This document shows, piece by piece, positions 7,807 to 15,887 of a stretch of 18,170 nt of DNA. The notes beneath the pieces were generated by a model. The model worked only from the letters and a program-made list of their open reading frames with translations, had not been told where the DNA came from and did no database searches. Origin of the DNA: an uncultured Moraxella sp. (GTDB lineage: Bacteria; Pseudomonadota; Gammaproteobacteria; Pseudomonadales; Moraxellaceae); NCBI GenBank assembly GCA_916720335.1, contig CAKAQU010000023.1, forward strand, positions 1 to 18,170. Direction: 5' to 3'. The position numbers were made by a program, and so were the translations under genes. How positions within the stretch are numbered: the first letter of the stretch is position 1; each line of letters begins with the position of its first letter.

Positions 7807-8987
7807 TATTTACTCAAATCATCAACCGTATTTACAATATACATACCTTGAGCAACCAAAGAAATAAATTTACGAAACTCAACGCCAGGCGCATTTGACA
7901 CGTAAATCAAGTCTTTATCTTTGATAGCAAAATTTTGGGCAACAATATAGTTGATTGGCTCTTTTAGATTTAAACGATATATTACAGGCACCTCAGAAGC
8001 GTACTGCAGCTGCATTGGCAATGCTGCGCGCTGCTGAGGCGTTAAAATATTAGCTGATTCTTGACGAAAAATAAATACACCGCGAGCATCGGCACGATTA
8101 TCATTTAAACCACCTGCTCTTGCCAACGCCTGCATCAGTGAAATACCGCCTGCCTCAAAATCAATTTCAGTATTTTTGGCAGTTGCACCAAGTACTGTAA
8201 AACTCTTGGTTTGATAATTAACGGATACTACGTCGCCTTTTTGTAAAATAACATTTTGGCGAGGGTCTTTAATAATGGCATCAAAAGGCATTTCTACTGA
8301 TTGCCCACGACGGTTTAACTGAACACTGATACGACTTGATGGGTGCTTAGTACCTCCTGCTGCCGCCAATGCGTCCAAAATGCGCTCAGCCTTGCCCGTT
8401 AGAGGCATACGTGTGCTGTTGGTCACTTCACCTACGATTGTAACATCAGCGGAATTATTTTTGGCAATACGCACAACAGCACTGGGATTATTAGCCTTCT
8501 TAGTTAACCCTTTAACAATCATGGTCTGAACTTGCTCGGGAGTTTTACCTGAAACGCTGATTTTACCCACAAACGGTATGGTGATTTGCCCTTTATTATC
8601 CACCATTTGCTCAGGTAGCTTCACTTCTTTAGAGCCACTCAATCCCGAAATATCACTGGCGGTGCCAAAAAGCAAAGCTGGGGGCGCCTCCCAAATAGAA
8701 ACATCCACCACATCGCCTGCACTAATGGTATTATTAAAAGTAGAAGAGCTTTTATAAAAGTCAGAAAAACGGCGAACAGGAATTGATTGAGAGGTTAAAA
8801 AAGCAATACGGTTATCAATATCGATAATGGTTAAACCTGAGTTTTCTGTATCTATTTGATTTTCTATTGTCTTTTTAGTAGGTCCAGAAGAAGGCTGCCA
8901 TTTAGTTAATGCTTGGCAACCACTTAGTGATATTAGCATTGCCAAAATGGACATACTTAGAGTAAACTTAAGGGTTTGTTTCACCAT
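7806..8987 (-). CDS. ctrA: Capsule polysaccharide outer-membrane export lipoprotein CtrA (Wza/KpsD/BexD family)
   Basis: This 393-residue protein is the outer-membrane channel for capsule export. The N-terminus is a lipoprotein signal: basic start, hydrophobic run and lipobox LSGC with Cys24. A polysaccharide export (Poly_export) domain follows at about 88-185 (ISAGDVVDVSIWE and DNKGQITIPFVGKISVSGKT). Two SLBB-type repeats come next, at about 186-260 (VGEVTNSTRMPLTGKAERILDALAAAGG) and 262-345 (VLGATAKNTEIDFEAGGISLMQALARAGGL). The C-terminal segment would insert in the outer membrane. It is the first gene of the capsule operon, behind an extended -10 promoter, and its stop overlaps the ctrB start. 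The ribosome site is weak (AAGA). Confidence 0.95.
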   Translation of the reverse strand: MVKQTLKFTLSMSILAMLISLSGCQALTKWQPSSGPTKKTIENQIDTENSGLTIIDIDNRIAFLTSQSIPVRRFSDFYKSSSTFNNTISAGDVVDVSIWEAPPALLFGTASDISGLSGSKEVKLPEQMVDNKGQITIPFVGKISVSGKTPEQVQTMIVKGLTKKANNPSAVVRIAKNNSADVTIVGEVTNSTRMPLTGKAERILDALAAAGGTKHPSSRISVQLNRRGQSVEMPFDAIIKDPRQNVILQKGDVVSVNYQTKSFTVLGATAKNTEIDFEAGGISLMQALARAGGLNDNRADARGVFIFRQESANILTPQQRAALPMQLQYASEVPVIYRLNLKEPINYIVAQNFAIKDKDLIYVSNAPGVEFRKFISLVAQGMYIVNTVDDLSK

Positions 8988-9022
8988 ATCAGTCTTATTT
9001 AATCATAGTATTATGTTTCCAC

Positions 9023-9031
9023 ATTATAACA
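9023..9031 (-). promoter_or_regulatory. Extended -10 promoter for the capsule operon
   Basis: The minus strand reads TGTTATAAT, a perfect TATAAT with an upstream TGn, about 36 bases before the ctrA start. No good -35 hexamer lies at the right distance, which fits an extended -10 promoter. It lies just downstream of the lpd terminator, where a promoter for ctrA would be expected. Confidence 0.55.
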
Positions 9032-9078
9032 CAATTTTATACAAAAATAATAAATAGGCATTTTACCCTAACTAAAAC

Positions 9079-9108
9079 AAAAAAGCAGGCAAAGATGCCC
9101 ACTTTTTT
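9079..9108 (-). terminator. Rho-independent terminator after lpd
   Basis: On the minus strand a 12-pair stem (six A-T, then a GTGGGC/GCCTGC core with two G-U pairs) with a 6-base loop ends in a run of T. It begins 26 bases after the lpd stop codon and separates the TCA transcription unit from the capsule operon. Confidence 0.8.
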
Positions 9109-9134
9109 GCTCTGCAATTTTTTTACACAATTAA

Positions 9135-10580
9135 TTAGCGTTTTTTACGTTGGATTGCATGAATAGCACGACCATCAGCAGATAATACAGCTTCGTGAAC
9201 TGCTTCTGATACGGTTGGGTGAGCAAACATCATCAATTGCAAATCTTCCACACTAGAGACGAATTCAAGTGCAATCATACCTTGATGGACAATTTCACCT
9301 GCATTAACTCCAACCATATGCAAACCAAGCAAACGGTCTGTTTTGGCATCTGCTATAACTTTAATAAGGCCTTGACCCTCACCTTGAGCTAGGGCGCGAC
9401 CGTTAGCAGATAGATTAAAACTACCTGTTTTCACTTCGTAGCCTTTTTCTTTAGCGGCCTGTTCGGTTAGACCCACCCAAGCAATTTCTGGATGCGTATA
9501 AATCACACTGATAATGGTGTCATAATTCACTTGGGCTTTTTCACCGTGAATACGCTCAACCGCCATGACACCTTCTTCCATTGCTTTATGAGCAAGCATT
9601 GGACCACGCACCAAATCACCAATCGCATATACACCATCTAGGTTGGTTTTACACTGGTCATCCACTGCTACCAATCCACGGTCAGTCAAAGTGATGCCAC
9701 AACCTTCAGCCAATAATTTTTCACTATAAGCACGGCGACCTACACACACAATCAATTTATCAAAAACTTCAGTCTTCGTTTCGCCTTTAACATCTGTGGT
9801 TACCACAACTTCGCCATTAACCACTTCAGCATTGGTAACTTTTGTATCCACGCGAATGTCAAGACCTTGTTTTTTAAGCAGTTTAGCTGCTTCTTTAGCA
9901 ATATCTTTATCAGCAGCTGCCAAAAATTCAGGCATCGCTTCATAAACAACAACTTCGCTACCTAAACGGCGCCATACTGAACCCAATTCAAGACCAATAA
10001 CACCAGCACCAATCACCCCTAAACGTTTTGGAGCTTCACTGAATTCTAATGCACCCGTTGAATCTACGATGTATTCGCCATCAGTTTTAGCAACAGGAAT
10101 TTCAATTGGTACAGAACCTGCCGCCAAAATAACGTACTTAGCGGTGATGGTTGTTTCCTCGCCTGTTAAGGCTTCAAATTTAATGGTTTTTTGTTCACCT
10201 TTACCATCAATCAATGTACCCCAGCCTTGCAGCCAGTCGACGCCATTGCCCTTTAACAAACCTGCCACACCAGCGGTTAATCCCTTAACAATAGCATCCT
10301 TACGCGCCAACATTTTTGAAACATCAATTGCTACATCACCCGTAGTAATACCATGTTCAGCAAGCTCATGTTTAGTGGCTTCATAGCGATGTGAGCTATC
10401 TAACAGAGCCTTTGAAGGAATACAGCCAACGTTTAGGCACGTTCCACCAAGTGCAGGTTCACCTTTGTGAACACGTTTTTCAATACATGCTGTGCTAAAA
10501 CCAAGTTGAGCTGCACGAATCGCGGCCTCGTAACCGCCAGGACCGCCACCAATTACGACTAAATCATAAGAAGTTTTCAT
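9135..10580 (-). CDS. lpdA: Dihydrolipoamide dehydrogenase (E3)
   Basis: This 481-residue cytoplasmic flavoenzyme reoxidises the dihydrolipoyl arm of SucB and reduces NAD+, completing the 2-oxoglutarate dehydrogenase reaction. It may also serve pyruvate dehydrogenase. An N-terminal FAD-binding GGGPGG is followed by the redox-active disulfide in GGTCLNVGCIPSK. A second Rossmann motif for NAD (GAGVIGLELGSV), the FAD motif YAIGDLV and the C-terminal catalytic pair in AHPTVSEAVHEA complete the fold. It lies 70 bases after sucB in the same direction, with a hairpin between, and is followed by a terminator. The ribosome site is a weak GAGAA. sucCD, which follow lpd in Acinetobacter, are not here; the capsule operon is. 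Confidence 0.97.
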   Translation of the reverse strand: MKTSYDLVVIGGGPGGYEAAIRAAQLGFSTACIEKRVHKGEPALGGTCLNVGCIPSKALLDSSHRYEATKHELAEHGITTGDVAIDVSKMLARKDAIVKGLTAGVAGLLKGNGVDWLQGWGTLIDGKGEQKTIKFEALTGEETTITAKYVILAAGSVPIEIPVAKTDGEYIVDSTGALEFSEAPKRLGVIGAGVIGLELGSVWRRLGSEVVVYEAMPEFLAAADKDIAKEAAKLLKKQGLDIRVDTKVTNAEVVNGEVVVTTDVKGETKTEVFDKLIVCVGRRAYSEKLLAEGCGITLTDRGLVAVDDQCKTNLDGVYAIGDLVRGPMLAHKAMEEGVMAVERIHGEKAQVNYDTIISVIYTHPEIAWVGLTEQAAKEKGYEVKTGSFNLSANGRALAQGEGQGLIKVIADAKTDRLLGLHMVGVNAGEIVHQGMIALEFVSSVEDLQLMMFAHPTVSEAVHEAVLSADGRAIHAIQRKKR

Positions 10581-10616
10581 AATTTTTTCTCATTTTTAAA
10601 AAATTAACCAGATGGA

Positions 10617-10643
10617 AAATGCCTACCATAATGATAGGCATTT
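10617..10643 (-). other. Hairpin between sucB and lpd
   Basis: A 9-base perfect inverted repeat (arms 10617-10625 and 10635-10643, AAATGCCTA) with a 9-base loop starts 8 bases after the sucB stop. No proper T-run follows, so it is more likely an RNA-processing or 3'-end-protecting stem than a terminator. Confidence 0.5.
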
Positions 10644-10650
10644 AAAATAA

Positions 10651-11838
10651 TTACAAATCAAGCAAAAGCATTGATGGGTCTTCAATTAACTCTTTAATGG
10701 TTACCAAGAAACGTACTGCATCTTTACCATCAATTAAACGATGGTCGTAAGACAGTGCTAAATACATCATAGGTAAAATTACTACTTGACCATTAACTGC
10801 CATTGGACGTTCATTGATGGCGTGCATACCAAGAATTGCTGTTTGTGGTGGATTAATAATAGGAGTGGAAAGCAGTGAACCAAACACACCACCATTAGTA
10901 ATAGTGAATGTGCCACCAGTCATTTCATCAATAGACAACTTGCCTTCACGAGCCTTGATAGCATAATCACGAATGCCTGCCTCGATATCAGACAGTCCCA
11001 TGTTGTCGGTATCACGAAGTACTGGCACAACCAAACCACGATCACTAGATACCGCAACACCAACATCGTAATAACCATGATAGATGATATCATCACCATC
11101 AATGGATGCGTTCACTGCTGGGAAACGTTTTAGTGCTTCGGTAGCCGCTTTAACAAATAGGGACATAAACCCAAGTTTTACACCGTGAGTTTTTTCAAAG
11201 CGGTCTTTGTATTTAGCACGCAAATCCATCAGAGGCTTCATATTAACTTCGTTAAAAGTTGTCAACATAGCGGTTTGTTGAGTTGCTGACAATAAACGTT
11301 CTGCGATACGTTTACGCAGACGAGTCATTGGTTCACGTTTTTCGATACGTTGGCCCACTGCAGTAGCAATCACTTGACCGTTATCACCTTTGAGTGTTGG
11401 ATTTACCATATCAGATTTGGTTACGCGACCGCCACGACCTGTGCCTTGTACATCAGCAGGATTAACGCCAGTTTCTTTAGCAGCTTTACGTACCGCTGGG
11501 CTTTGGTCTTTAAATTCACCTTCTTTAGCAGCTGGAGCAGCTGGAGCAGTATTTTGAGGAGCTTCTGCAGGTTTTGCTTCTTCCGCTTTTGGCTCAGCAA
11601 CCGCACCCGCCTCAAAAGTACCAATTACTTCATCAGATAAAACTGTACTGTCTACACCTTTGATAATGCTAGTTAAAACACCATTATCTGGAGCAACCAC
11701 TTCCAAAACCACTTTATCAGTTTCAATTTCGGCAAGTACTTGGTCACGAACAACGCCATCACCTTCAGCAACATGCCATTCTACAATCGTACCATCTTGC
11801 ACAGATTCTGGAAACACGGGGGCTTTAATATCAGCCAT
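10651..11838 (-). CDS. sucB: Dihydrolipoyl succinyltransferase (E2 of 2-oxoglutarate dehydrogenase)
   Basis: This 395-residue core enzyme accepts the succinyl group from SucA on its lipoyl arm and passes it to CoA. The single lipoyl domain spans about residues 1-75, with the lipoylated lysine Lys42 in ETDKVVLEV. An Ala/Pro/Glu-rich linker (about 77-108) leads to the peripheral subunit-binding domain at about 112-148 (SPAVRKAAKETGVNPADVQGTGRGGRVTKSD). The catalytic domain ends with SYDHRLIDG, catalytic His366 and Asp370. Only one lipoyl domain and a succinyl-type catalytic domain distinguish it from acetyltransferase AceF. The start has a clear AGGAG site. It lies between sucA and lpd in one operon. 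Confidence 0.97.
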   Translation of the reverse strand: MADIKAPVFPESVQDGTIVEWHVAEGDGVVRDQVLAEIETDKVVLEVVAPDNGVLTSIIKGVDSTVLSDEVIGTFEAGAVAEPKAEEAKPAEAPQNTAPAAPAAKEGEFKDQSPAVRKAAKETGVNPADVQGTGRGGRVTKSDMVNPTLKGDNGQVIATAVGQRIEKREPMTRLRKRIAERLLSATQQTAMLTTFNEVNMKPLMDLRAKYKDRFEKTHGVKLGFMSLFVKAATEALKRFPAVNASIDGDDIIYHGYYDVGVAVSSDRGLVVPVLRDTDNMGLSDIEAGIRDYAIKAREGKLSIDEMTGGTFTITNGGVFGSLLSTPIINPPQTAILGMHAINERPMAVNGQVVILPMMYLALSYDHRLIDGKDAVRFLVTIKELIEDPSMLLLDL

Positions 11839-11881
11839 ACAAAACTCCTAAGTTTTACAACTTGTTTAATTTGAAATTAAA

Positions 11882-11921
11882 AAAAACAAAAGCGGTCAAG
11901 CCCAATAAAATAGGCTTGACC
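11882..11921 (-). terminator. Attenuator-like hairpin between sucA and sucB
   Basis: A perfect 9-base stem (GGTCAAGCC, arms 11894-11902 and 11913-11921) with a 10-base loop starts 10 bases after the sucA stop. On the minus strand it is followed by GCTTTTG and a further run of T. It resembles a Rho-independent terminator inside the operon. Since sucB and lpd must be made, partial termination is more likely than a full stop. Confidence 0.5.
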
Positions 11922-11931
11922 TAGGTTATGT

Positions 11932-14784
11932 TTATTTTAGCTCTTCAACTTTGACATTCAAAGCTTTAGCAATGACTGCTTTTTGTTGAGCTTGGTGAAT
12001 TTTTGGCGAGCCTGTCGCTGGCGCAGCTGCCGCTGGACGTGCTGCTGGTTCTACCACCTTGGCAGCTGTCAGACCACCGGCTTGTAAACGATAAAGTTCT
12101 GGCGCTAAATAGTACCAAGCGCCTTGGTTTAATGGTTCTTCTTGTGCCCACATGATTTGCTCAAGATTTGGATATTTAGCAAATTGTTCAATAATGCGAG
12201 ACTCAGGTAATGGATAAAGCTGCTCAATACGCACAATTGCTACATCCGTTAGACCCAACTTACGACGTTGCTCTAACAAATCGTAATAAACTTTACCACC
12301 ACAAAGCACTAAACGCACTACATTGTCATTGTTAATAACGTCAATTTCTGGAATGACTGTTTCAAATTGACCGTCAGCAAGTTCTGATAAATTTGACACT
12401 GCCAATGGATGACGAAGCAGCGATTTTGGCGACATTACCACCAATGGTTTACGCACGGGACGCACCACTTGGCGACGCAAAGCGTGGAAAATTTGAGCAG
12501 GCGTTGTTGGGGTAATTACTTGCATATTTTCTTCAGCGCAAAGCTGCAAATAACGCTCCAAACGAGCTGAGGAATGTTCTGGACCTTGACCTTCAAAACC
12601 ATGTGGTAAAAGCATGGTTAGACCACAAACGCGCTGCCACTTAGTTTCACTTGATGAAATAAATTGGTCAATCACAACCTGAGCACCGTTGGCAAAATCG
12701 CCAAATTGAGCCTCCCAAACAATTAAGGCGTTTGGCATGGTAGATGCGTAACCATATTCAAAAGCCAATACTGCTTCTTCTGAAAGTAGCGAGTTATAAG
12801 TTGCAAAGCGTGCTTGATTGGGTGAAATGTGTTGTAGTGGAATGTACATACTACCGTCTTTCATATTAAACAACTCTGAATGACGGTGCGAGAACGTACC
12901 ACGCCCCACATCTTCACCAGTAATACGAACCAGTGAACCTTCATCTACTAAAGACGCATAAGCCAAGGTTTCAGCAGCGCCCCAGTTTAATGGCTCTTGT
13001 CCTGTTTGCATGGAAAGACGTTGCTCTAACACCTTGGCAACTTGACGTTGTAATTCAAAACCTTCTGGCACTTTGGCAAGCGCATGGGCGTATTGTTTTA
13101 ATTTTTCAACAGGAACGCCTGTATTATAATTTTCTTCAAGACTATGACCTAAATAAGGTTTCCAATCCACAAACAAATCAGTATTTGGTTCTTTTACCAA
13201 ACCATTTGCCACATCTTGACCATTATCTAGCGCTAGGCGATATTTTTCTTCAAACTCATCACTTTGTTCTTGACTTAAAACATTTTGAGCAACCAATTTT
13301 TGACTGTATTTAGTGCGAGTAGTTGGTAAATTTTTGATGGTTTGATACATCAAAGGCTGAGTTGCCATAGGTTCATCAGATTCATTATGACCATTACGGC
13401 GATAGCACATAATATCAAGTACTACATCCTTGCCAAATTTGGTACGATAATCCAATACCAGTTGGGCAGCAAATACCACGGCCTCCGGGTCATCGCCATT
13501 AACGTGCAGCACAGGCGCGTGCACCATTTTAGCAACATCGGTGCAGTATTCGGTTGAACGAGCATCTTCTGGACGAGATGTGGTAAAACCAACTTGGTTG
13601 TTAATCACTACATGAACTGTACCGCCTGTCTTATAAGCTCGAGTTTGTGACATTTGGAAGGTTTCTTGGTTAACGCCTTGACCTGCAAGTGCCGCATCTC
13701 CATGTACCACGATTGGTAACACAGTACTGTTATCAATATCATAACCATATTTTTCACTACGGCGAGCTTGTCTGGCGCGTACAGAACCAAGCATAACAGG
13801 AGCGACAATCTCAAGATGCGATGGGTTATACGCCAGCGCTAAATGCACCTCGCCGCCTTGGGTGATGACGTTTGATGAATAGCCATTATGATATTTTACA
13901 TCGCCTGAACCAGCGGTTGGCTGAATTTTACCATCAAATTCATCAAACAACACCGATGGGTTTTTACCCATAATATTAACAAGTAAATTCAAACGACCGC
14001 GGTGCGCCATGCCAATTACAACTTCTTTAGCACCATATTTGCCAACACGCTGAACCATTTCATGCACTGCAGGGATAAAACTCTCGCCGCCTTCCAAACC
14101 AAAACGTTTTACACCCGTGTATTTACGTGCAAGATACTTTTCTAAACCCTCGGCAGCTGTTAAACGCTCAAAAATTTCCAATCGTTTTTCAGTATCAAAT
14201 TTGATATAGCCCTGATTGGATTCAATATATTCTTCAATCCAGCGTTTTTCAGCAGCAGTAAACACATGCATGTATTCGTAACCAATACTGCCACAATAAA
14301 TGCGCTCACAGATTTCAATGATTTCACGCAAAGTGGCTTCGTTTTTGCCAATGTACATCAAGGTGGTTGGGAAAATGGTATCCAAATCTGCTGCTGACAA
14401 ACCATGATATTCTAAAGTTAAATCTTCGACCACATCCCGTTTTTGCAGTCCTAATGGGTCAAGATTGGCGTGACGATGCCCACGACGGCGATAAGCACTG
14501 ATTAACTGCTGTACCGCCATTTGTTTGGCATCGCCAATAGTGGGGGAATTTTCGGTAACGATAGGACGATTATGATTTTTTGCCAATAGCAAAAACTGCT
14601 CTTTAATGGCATTATGTGGGGCATCATTTTCTTGGAAATATTCGGCAAAATAAGCCTGCCATTCGGGACTAACACTTTGTTTATCCGCCAAATAATCTTC
14701 ATACAGGGCTTCTACATAAGCAGCGCCATCGGCGGTTAATTCGGTACTTTGATAAGCTATTGTATCTTTGCTATTTTGTGTCAT
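11932..14784 (-). CDS. sucA: 2-oxoglutarate dehydrogenase E1 component (thiamine diphosphate-dependent)
   Basis: This roughly 950-residue cytoplasmic enzyme decarboxylates 2-oxoglutarate and transfers the succinyl unit to the lipoyl arm of SucB. The N-terminal segment YVEALYEDYLADKQSVSPEWQAYF is the conserved part that anchors E1 in the complex. The GMAHRGRLNLL motif, the thiamine diphosphate region (HVNGDDPEAV to YRRNGHNESDEP) and the transketolase-like GQGPEHSSARLERYLQLC follow in the usual order. I prefer ATG 14784 (MTQNSKDT). A GTG four codons upstream at 14796 would also be in frame, and neither has a strong ribosome site. It is the first gene of the suc-lpd unit, 299 bases after sdhB. 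Length is normal and no gene for citrate synthase intervenes. Confidence 0.96.
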   Translation of the reverse strand: MTQNSKDTIAYQSTELTADGAAYVEALYEDYLADKQSVSPEWQAYFAEYFQENDAPHNAIKEQFLLLAKNHNRPIVTENSPTIGDAKQMAVQQLISAYRRRGHRHANLDPLGLQKRDVVEDLTLEYHGLSAADLDTIFPTTLMYIGKNEATLREIIEICERIYCGSIGYEYMHVFTAAEKRWIEEYIESNQGYIKFDTEKRLEIFERLTAAEGLEKYLARKYTGVKRFGLEGGESFIPAVHEMVQRVGKYGAKEVVIGMAHRGRLNLLVNIMGKNPSVLFDEFDGKIQPTAGSGDVKYHNGYSSNVITQGGEVHLALAYNPSHLEIVAPVMLGSVRARQARRSEKYGYDIDNSTVLPIVVHGDAALAGQGVNQETFQMSQTRAYKTGGTVHVVINNQVGFTTSRPEDARSTEYCTDVAKMVHAPVLHVNGDDPEAVVFAAQLVLDYRTKFGKDVVLDIMCYRRNGHNESDEPMATQPLMYQTIKNLPTTRTKYSQKLVAQNVLSQEQSDEFEEKYRLALDNGQDVANGLVKEPNTDLFVDWKPYLGHSLEENYNTGVPVEKLKQYAHALAKVPEGFELQRQVAKVLEQRLSMQTGQEPLNWGAAETLAYASLVDEGSLVRITGEDVGRGTFSHRHSELFNMKDGSMYIPLQHISPNQARFATYNSLLSEEAVLAFEYGYASTMPNALIVWEAQFGDFANGAQVVIDQFISSSETKWQRVCGLTMLLPHGFEGQGPEHSSARLERYLQLCAEENMQVITPTTPAQIFHALRRQVVRPVRKPLVVMSPKSLLRHPLAVSNLSELADGQFETVIPEIDVINNDNVVRLVLCGGKVYYDLLEQRRKLGLTDVAIVRIEQLYPLPESRIIEQFAKYPNLEQIMWAQEEPLNQGAWYYLAPELYRLQAGGLTAAKVVEPAARPAAAAPATGSPKIHQAQQKAVIAKALNVKVEELK

Positions 14785-15042
14785 AATAATCGCCACTTTT
14801 TGGGTTAAGATTTACTCAAACTTCAATTGATTTATTTTGGTTAAAATCAAAAAGTTGTTGATTTTTTTTAGGTCAAACATTCATCTGCATAGTGTACGCC
14901 ATTTGAATCAATAAGACAAGTTACATTAACACCGAAATACCGCTTTATCCATCAGGAATTTTGAAAAATTGACTTTAATATAAATAATTATGAACAACAT
15001 TATATTTATAAAATATGCAGCACAACAATCATAATAAACACT
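14785..15042 (-). other. sdhB-sucA intergenic region, probable sucA leader and promoter region
   Basis: This AT-rich gap is about 299 bases counting the sdhB terminator. I see no open reading frame or RNA gene that I can support. The sdhB terminator at its right end means sucA needs its own promoter here. The best candidate lies near 14999-15028. Several T- and A-runs (for example near 14863-14871) give no specific regulator signal. Confidence 0.5.
14999..15028 (-). promoter_or_regulatory. Candidate promoter for sucA-sucB-lpd
   Basis: On the minus strand TTGTTG (15028-15023) and a perfect TATAAT (15004-14999) are 18 bases apart, just downstream of the sdhB terminator. The region is so AT-rich that chance matches are likely. 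A transcript from here would have a leader of about 210 bases. Confidence 0.35.
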
Positions 15043-15071
15043 AAAAAACCGCCATAAATGGCGGCTTTTTT
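15043..15071 (-). terminator. Rho-independent terminator after sdhB
   Basis: On the minus strand the GC-rich stem CCGCCA/TGGCGG has a 4-base loop, A-run and T-run flanks and a final T-run. It starts 12 bases after the sdhB stop. It closes the sdhCDAB operon and separates it from sucA. Confidence 0.9.
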
Positions 15072-15083
15072 AACATCAGTTCA

Positions 15084-15794
15084 TCAACTGGCTGCTTCAA
15101 GAAGCATGTTGCGAATATGTCCAATTGCTTTTGTTGGATTCAATCCTTTTGGACAAACCGAAACACAGTTCATAATACCACGACAACGGAACAAACTAAA
15201 CGGGTCATCAAGACGAGCAAGACGGGCTCTGGTATCAGTATCACGACTATCAATAATAAAGCGATAACCATTAAGCAGTGCCGATGGACCTAAGAATTTA
15301 TCGGGGTTCCACCAAAATGATGGGCATGATGTTGAACAGCACGCACACAAGATGCACTCATACAAACCATTTAATTTTTCACGGTCTGCTTGTGATTGTA
15401 AACGTTCAGTGGCTGGCGGTGGCTGACGATTAATCAGATATGGTTGCACTTTTTCATATTGTGCATAAAACTGATTCATGTCTACAACCAAATCCTTAAT
15501 GACAGGCAAACCTGGCAAAGGACGCACAACAATTTTATTTGGCAAAGTATTCATATTAATCAAACAAGCTAAGCCGTTTTTACCATTAATATTCATGCCA
15601 TCAGAACCGCAAATACCCTCACGGCAAGAGCGGCGAAATGTCAAAGTTTCATCTTGTTTTTTTAGACGTAATAACACATCCAGCAGCATACGGTCAGAAT
15701 CTAACAGCTCAATGGTGTATGTTTGCATGTATGGGGCTTTATCCTTGTCAGGATCATAGCGGTAGATTTCAATAGTACGAGTTCCACGACTCAT
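15084..15794 (-). CDS. sdhB: Succinate dehydrogenase iron-sulfur subunit
   Basis: This 236-residue subunit of complex II carries electrons from the FAD of SdhA to ubiquinone at the SdhC/SdhD membrane anchor. The [2Fe-2S] site is in CREGICGSDGMNINGKNGLAC, with Asp at the third ligand position as in E. coli. The [4Fe-4S] and [3Fe-4S] ligands lie in CILCACCSTSCP and CRGIMNCVSVCPKGLNPTKAIGHIR. Length is normal. The ATG has a GGAG ribosome site. It is the last gene of the sdh operon, 93 bases after sdhA and followed by a strong terminator. Confidence 0.97.
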   Translation of the reverse strand: MSRGTRTIEIYRYDPDKDKAPYMQTYTIELLDSDRMLLDVLLRLKKQDETLTFRRSCREGICGSDGMNINGKNGLACLINMNTLPNKIVVRPLPGLPVIKDLVVDMNQFYAQYEKVQPYLINRQPPPATERLQSQADREKLNGLYECILCACCSTSCPSFWWNPDKFLGPSALLNGYRFIIDSRDTDTRARLARLDDPFSLFRCRGIMNCVSVCPKGLNPTKAIGHIRNMLLEAAS

Positions 15795-15814
15795 TATCTG
15801 TCTCCGTGATTTGT

Positions 15815-15851
15815 AAGCAGAGTTTGGCTTTTTCTTGGCTTTACTCTGCTT
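15815..15851 (-). other. Inverted repeat between sdhA and sdhB
   Basis: A 9-base perfect inverted repeat (AAGCAGAGT at 15815-15823, complement at 15843-15851) encloses a 19-base loop in the 93-base sdhA-sdhB gap. It could fold in the message and tune sdhB translation or mRNA processing. No T-run follows, so it is not a terminator. Confidence 0.35.
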
Positions 15852-15887
15852 TAATTATCTAAAATCGGTAAATTAGAAGATGCTAAA

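Noticed and set aside
1..9000. Polysialic acid capsule locus
   Set aside because: No sialic acid synthesis genes or polysialyltransferase are visible; the polymerase is of the GT2/TagF type.
8988..9134. An insertion sequence or attachment site at the capsule/TCA junction
   Set aside because: Only a terminator and promoter are visible; there are no terminal inverted repeats, target duplication, tRNA or integrase.
12933..13313. 126-codon plus-strand open frame inside sucA
   Set aside because: It lies wholly opposite conserved E1 sequence; it is a shadow frame of a well-conserved gene.
14784..14796. GTG 14796 as the sucA start
   Set aside because: It adds only MAII before the typical MTQNSKDT start and has no better ribosome site; ATG 14784 is preferred, though not proven.
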